From the NCBI GenBank assembly GCA_014360745.1, contig JACIWY010000150.1, positions 1 to 8,082 on the forward strand: a stretch of DNA of 8,082 nt, written 5' to 3'. The DNA comes from Chloroflexota bacterium. Its GTDB lineage: Bacteria; Chloroflexota; Anaerolineae; UBA1429. Positions 5,812-8,082 of the stretch are shown here, one piece after another. How positions within the stretch are numbered: the stretch's first letter is position 1; each line of letters starts with the position of its first letter. The notes under the pieces were generated by a model that saw only the letters and a list, made by a program, of their open reading frames with translations, did not search any database and was not told where the DNA came from. The position numbers and the translations under genes were made by a program.

Positions 5812-6867
5812 TTATATCTCCTTGCCCCAAGCCGTACGGAACATGGCCAGTATGTTCTCCAGCGGGATCTCCCAATGCAATTCGGTGGTGGAGCCCAGAA
5901 AATAACCCCGGCCGTTGGTGGCGCGGATATTTTCCTCACAGGCTGCACGCACCTCCTCCGGCGTCCCCAGCGGAAGAAGCTGGCTGACATCCACACCCCC
6001 GGTGAGAAAGAGCTGGGGGTAGCGCTTGCGGACCTCGCGCACGGTCATACCGGCGGCCACCTCGATGGGGTTCAAGCCATCGATGCCCGCGGCGACCAAG
6101 TCGTCCAACAGAGGCCAAAGGTTGCCATCGGAATGAAAAAGGCAGAAAGTATCTCGCGCGTGCCAGGCATCGACCAGGCGCGCCAACCGAGGGAACCAAT
6201 GCTGGCGCAACCAATGCGGCGAGATCAGAGGGCCGCTTTTGCAGGCGATATCATCGTAGGGCAACGCCACCAGAATACGTCGAGGATCGGCAAGGGCTTG
6301 AACCCGCCGCAATTCGGCGCGATGGCGGGCATCCAGCCAGGCGATCACCCATTCCGGCTCATCGGCCAATAGGTAGGCGAAATTCTCCCAGCCCACTGCC
6401 CAGTACATCTCGGTCAAGCCGACCCCGCTTTCCACCACCTGGACGGTGTCATCGCCAAAGTACCCCTGAAAGCGATCCAGCCGTTGATAAAAGGCCTCAA
6501 CAAAATCTCGATCAAAGGTCAGGCTCTCGACGCGTTCGATCTCACCCCGCACCCAGGCCAGCAATCCTTCCCAATCGCGCCAGGGGCGTTCCACGATCCA
6601 AGAGGTCCAGCGCTCGTCGCGGATGGTCAGCCCTTCAGCACTGACACGCAAGCCCGGCGCCCGCGGGCCATCGGCCATGCGCGTCATATCCAGGCAGCGG
6701 GCAATGGCCCGGCCTTTGACCCGTGCCCCATTCTCCACCGTCAGCCGCTCGCCGGCCAGGTACTCGATTAGGCCATCATTCTGTAGGATGTCATAGACCG
6801 GCACACGATCGGTCTCTTGGTGACGCATCGTGCGCAACACGCGCTCACGTTTGCTCATCGGGGCCAT
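5812..6867 (-). CDS. Uroporphyrinogen-decarboxylase-fold protein (UroD/MtaA superfamily), not HemE
   Basis: A 351-residue cytosolic TIM-barrel protein of the URO-D superfamily. Typical marks are the start MSKRERVLRTMRHQETDRVPV (from residue 4), FHSDGNLWPLLDDL (244-257), AGIDGLNPIE (260-269), FLTGGVD (287-293) and the late PLEN (335-338). The HemE N-terminal substrate motif (RQAGR type) is absent, so it is not the haem-pathway decarboxylase. In corrinoid-dependent methyltransferases such as MtaA the matching stretch is H-x-C with a later Cys as zinc ligands; here it is His245-Ser-Asp247, and no Cys stands near the C-terminal PLEN, so a thiol-zinc site seems lost. Many such paralogs in environmental bacteria have unknown function. 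The ATG at 6867 has GAGG eleven bases upstream; Met4 (6858) is a possible alternative. No good promoter was found upstream; TATATG at 6905-6910 lacks a -35. The gene stands alone between a convergent and a divergent neighbour. Confidence 0.85.
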   Translation of the reverse strand: MAPMSKRERVLRTMRHQETDRVPVYDILQNDGLIEYLAGERLTVENGARVKGRAIARCLDMTRMADGPRAPGLRVSAEGLTIRDERWTSWIVERPWRDWEGLLAWVRGEIERVESLTFDRDFVEAFYQRLDRFQGYFGDDTVQVVESGVGLTEMYWAVGWENFAYLLADEPEWVIAWLDARHRAELRRVQALADPRRILVALPYDDIACKSGPLISPHWLRQHWFPRLARLVDAWHARDTFCLFHSDGNLWPLLDDLVAAGIDGLNPIEVAAGMTVREVRKRYPQLFLTGGVDVSQLLPLGTPEEVRAACEENIRATNGRGYFLGSTTELHWEIPLENILAMFRTAWGKEI

Positions 6868-6986
6868 CGGGCATTCGTCCTCTCGTGATGTTTTGTCGAG
6901 CGTCCATATAAAAAGGCGTTCACCCCCAACGATCTCGGGCGCCGTAGGGGATAGTTATGGGCATGTTAGCGAAGGAGCGCGCGAGG

Positions 6987-7042
6987 TGTCAACTGAGGCG
7001 TGGGCGGCCTCAACTTGACAAGATGCGGGGCAGGAGCCCCGC
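6987..7042. repeat. Pair of adjacent palindromic hairpins (REP-like)
   Basis: First hairpin: TGTCAA, a one-base bulge, TGAGGC, a 7-base loop, GCCTCA, a two-base bulge and TTGACA (6987-7020). Second hairpin: GCGGGGC, the loop AGGA and GCCCCGC, a perfect 7-bp stem (7025-7042). They lie 4 bases apart between divergent genes, where terminators are not expected, so a dispersed palindromic repeat is likely. Only one copy lies in this window. Confidence 0.45.
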
Positions 7043-7109
7043 GCTTCTTGAAATCGAGCTTGCGGGCAAAATGCTCGTGCCCGGTTCGACGGAGTGCAAT
7101 GACCATAGG

Positions 7110-7115
7110 TATAAT
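7110..7115 (+). promoter_or_regulatory. Candidate -10 element of the glycosyltransferase gene
   Basis: A perfect TATAAT. The only -35-like sequence is TTCGAC (7085-7090) at 19 bases, which is weak. The transcript would start near 7121, giving a leader of about 83 nt that begins at the GAAAGG repeats. Confidence 0.4.
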
Positions 7116-7119
7116 CAAC

Positions 7120-7203
7120 GAAAGGCAGAGAAAGGGGGATAGTGCAGCAGAAAGCATCCTTTCACTCCTTTCAATGATCACTCGGGCAATGTGGGGAGAG
7201 GAG
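7120..7203 (+). other. Possible structured leader of the glycosyltransferase gene
   Basis: Two GAAAGG copies (7120-7125, 7130-7135) can pair with two CCTTTC copies (7167-7172, 7158-7163) to form a two-part stem. The same CTCCTTTC (7165-7172) can instead pair over eight positions (one G-U) with GAGAGGAG (7196-7203), the sequence just before the ATG. The two pairings exclude each other. No known riboswitch class is recognised. Confidence 0.3.
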
Positions 7204-8082
7204 ATGAAGACCATCGAGGCTAGACTGATGGAGCGACGGACGCGCCGGATCTGTCTGTTCGCCATCACCACCTTGGCGCTGGGCGCGCGCTTACCTCTGG
7301 CAGCCCTGACCAAACATCCTGGACACGCCGACCCAGCCTTTTATTACACGTTGGCCACGAACGTCGCCGCTGGCCGAGGGTTGGTCATAGACTATATCTG
7401 GCATTTCTTGGGCGACGTGAGCGCGCTCAGCCATCCCGCTTGCGATTATTGGCCTCCTCTGGCAGCACTCATCATGAGCGCGCCCCTTTCGGTCTTGGGG
7501 CGATCGCTGTTCGCGGCGCTCCTGCCGGGCGTTCTCTGCGGAGCGCTGTTGGCCCTGCTCGCCTACGCCGTGGCCAGAGCCTTCTCCTGTTCCCCGCTCT
7601 ATGCCCTCTCGGCGGCGCTCCTGGCGACCTTTTCCCCGGATATTTTTGTTTACTCACTGCGCACCGAGGCGACCATCTACTATGCGCTCATCGTCAGCGC
7701 CTCACTGCTTTGCGCGATCAAGGGGCTGCACGATGCCCATTGGCAGCTCCCGGCCTTCGGGCTGGCAGCACTGGCGCCGCCCACACGACAGGACGGTTTT
7801 TTGCTCCTGCCCGTGTTGCTGATCGCGGTGGCCATGAGTGCAGGCACCCGCCGACAGAGGGCGCAGCGTGCTGGAGCGGGGCTGGGCTGCTACGCGCTGT
7901 TGCTCCTGCCCTATCTGCTCTTGAACCTGCACACGCTGGGGCAGCTTCTGCCGACGGGCCCCGCCAAAACCATCTTTCTCACCGAGTATGAAGATTTGTA
8001 CTCCTACGGCAAAGCGCTTGGCTGGCACAGCTACTGGGCCTGGGGCTTGGAAGCCATCGTGCGCAGCAAGCTGCTGGCCGGG
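7204..8082 (+). CDS. GT-C/PMT-type membrane glycosyltransferase (ArnT-like), C-terminus cut off by the window
   Basis: The frame runs open from ATG at 7204 to the right edge, 293 codons. After a basic N-terminus comes TM1 (about 15-35), then a periplasmic-type loop with Asp43 in HADPAFYYTLA (41-51) and AAGRGL (55-60), then YWPPLAALIM (82-91). This is the D/E-bearing first loop and Pro-rich pattern of GT39/ArnT-like polyprenyl-phosphate-sugar transferases. Further hydrophobic segments lie near 102-125, 131-148, 156-172, 182-193, 199-211 and 225-242. LRTEAT (152-157) and PTRQDGFLLLP (193-203) match the usual conserved positions of these proteins. Full-length members have about 500 residues or more. 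They move a sugar from a lipid carrier to a lipid, glycan or protein on the outer face of the membrane; acceptor unknown. GGGGAG (7193-7198) lies five bases before the ATG; Met9 (7228), with GAGG eight bases upstream, is an alternative start. Confidence 0.8.
   Translation, partial: MKTIEARLMERRTRRICLFAITTLALGARLPLAALTKHPGHADPAFYYTLATNVAAGRGLVIDYIWHFLGDVSALSHPACDYWPPLAALIMSAPLSVLGRSLFAALLPGVLCGALLALLAYAVARAFSCSPLYALSAALLATFSPDIFVYSLRTEATIYYALIVSASLLCAIKGLHDAHWQLPAFGLAALAPPTRQDGFLLLPVLLIAVAMSAGTRRQRAQRAGAGLGCYALLLLPYLLLNLHTLGQLLPTGPAKTIFLTEYEDLYSYGKALGWHSYWAWGLEAIVRSKLLAG

Larger units (their letters stand above)
6868..7203. other. Divergent intergenic region with hairpins and leader elements, no gene seen
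   Basis: This 336-base stretch separates the divergent UroD-like and glycosyltransferase genes. It holds the UroD-like ribosome binding site (GAGAGGA, 6878-6884), a weak TATATG on the minus strand (6905-6910), two adjacent hairpins (6987-7042), a TATAAT on the plus strand (7110-7115) and a purine/pyrimidine leader. Short open frames here have no recognisable features or supporting ribosome binding site, and I do not call them genes. Confidence 0.6.

Noticed and set aside
5728..6372. Plus-strand open frame of 214 codons over the UroD-like gene
   Set aside because: It begins inside the 5718-5779 hairpin and is antisense to a conserved protein with no domain features of its own.
5812..6867. Assignment of the UroD-fold protein as HemE of haem synthesis
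   Set aside because: The N-terminal RQAGR-type substrate motif is missing, and the sequence follows the MtaA/unknown-function branch.
7015..7020. TTGACA as a -35 box for the glycosyltransferase gene
   Set aside because: No -10-like sequence lies 15-19 bases downstream; it is explained as the right arm of a hairpin.
6957..7313. Short frames (61 codons plus strand, 115 codons minus strand) in the spacer before the glycosyltransferase
   Set aside because: No good ribosome binding site or family pattern; they cross hairpins and overlap the start of a better-supported gene.
7440..7991. Alternative plus-strand frame of 183 codons inside the glycosyltransferase gene
   Set aside because: The overlapping frame from 7204 has membrane segments and GT-C motifs; this one is Arg/Ala/Gly-rich without structure.
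1..8082. CRISPR array, tRNA or rRNA gene, transposase or phage gene
   Set aside because: No regularly spaced repeats, no cloverleaf or rRNA-like stretches, and no mobility proteins were seen on either strand.

Overview
The window is GC-rich bacterial DNA of ordinary metabolic character. It holds seven genes, two cut by the window edges, with short AT-rich promoter islands between them. The gene set (tungstopterin-type aldehyde:ferredoxin oxidoreductase, PPi-type phosphofructokinase, GguC/AraD1-like FAH-fold enzyme, uroporphyrinogen-decarboxylase-fold protein, GT-C membrane glycosyltransferase) and the use of TTG starts suggest an anaerobic or facultative bacterium, perhaps Chloroflexota. That placement is inference only; no RNA gene or taxonomic marker is present.

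Layout. (1) 1-1628, minus strand: a two-gene operon in which a short MoaD/ThiS-type sulfur carrier (TTG start, Gly-Gly end) is followed 3 nt later by an aldehyde:ferredoxin oxidoreductase that runs off the left edge. Two sigma70-like promoters precede it in 1669-1794. (2) 1871-4226, minus strand: a second two-gene operon, an MFS exporter (TTG start) followed 4 nt later by a GguC/AraD1-like enzyme. A GC hairpin lies directly after the last stop. (3) 4227-4418: a divergent control region with two clear promoters facing away from each other. (4) 4419-5633, plus strand: 6-phosphofructokinase of the pyrophosphate-dependent type. (5) 5634-5811: a convergent spacer with an AT palindrome, an orphan extended -10 element and a perfect 15-bp inverted repeat, read either as a bidirectional terminator or as a small RNA. 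(6) 5812-6867, minus strand: a UroD-fold protein that is neither HemE nor a standard zinc methyltransferase. (7) 6868-7203: a divergent spacer with two adjacent hairpins, a TATAAT box and a potentially switchable leader. (8) 7204 to the right edge, plus strand: the N-terminal 293 residues of a GT-C family membrane glycosyltransferase.

How the genes work together. The MoaD-like protein probably supplies the dithiolene sulfur for the metallopterin cofactor of the oxidoreductase it is coupled to. MFS and GguC are probably translationally coupled, which suggests a transporter paired with a sugar-acid or small-acid catabolic enzyme. Phosphofructokinase, the UroD-like protein and the glycosyltransferase appear to be single transcription units.

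I see no convincing new multi-gene system, CRISPR array, transposase or phage gene. The best leads are non-coding: the promoter-plus-hairpin unit at 5702-5790, the competing pairings in the glycosyltransferase leader, the paired palindromes at 6987-7042, and the tandem promoters before the MoaD-AOR operon.
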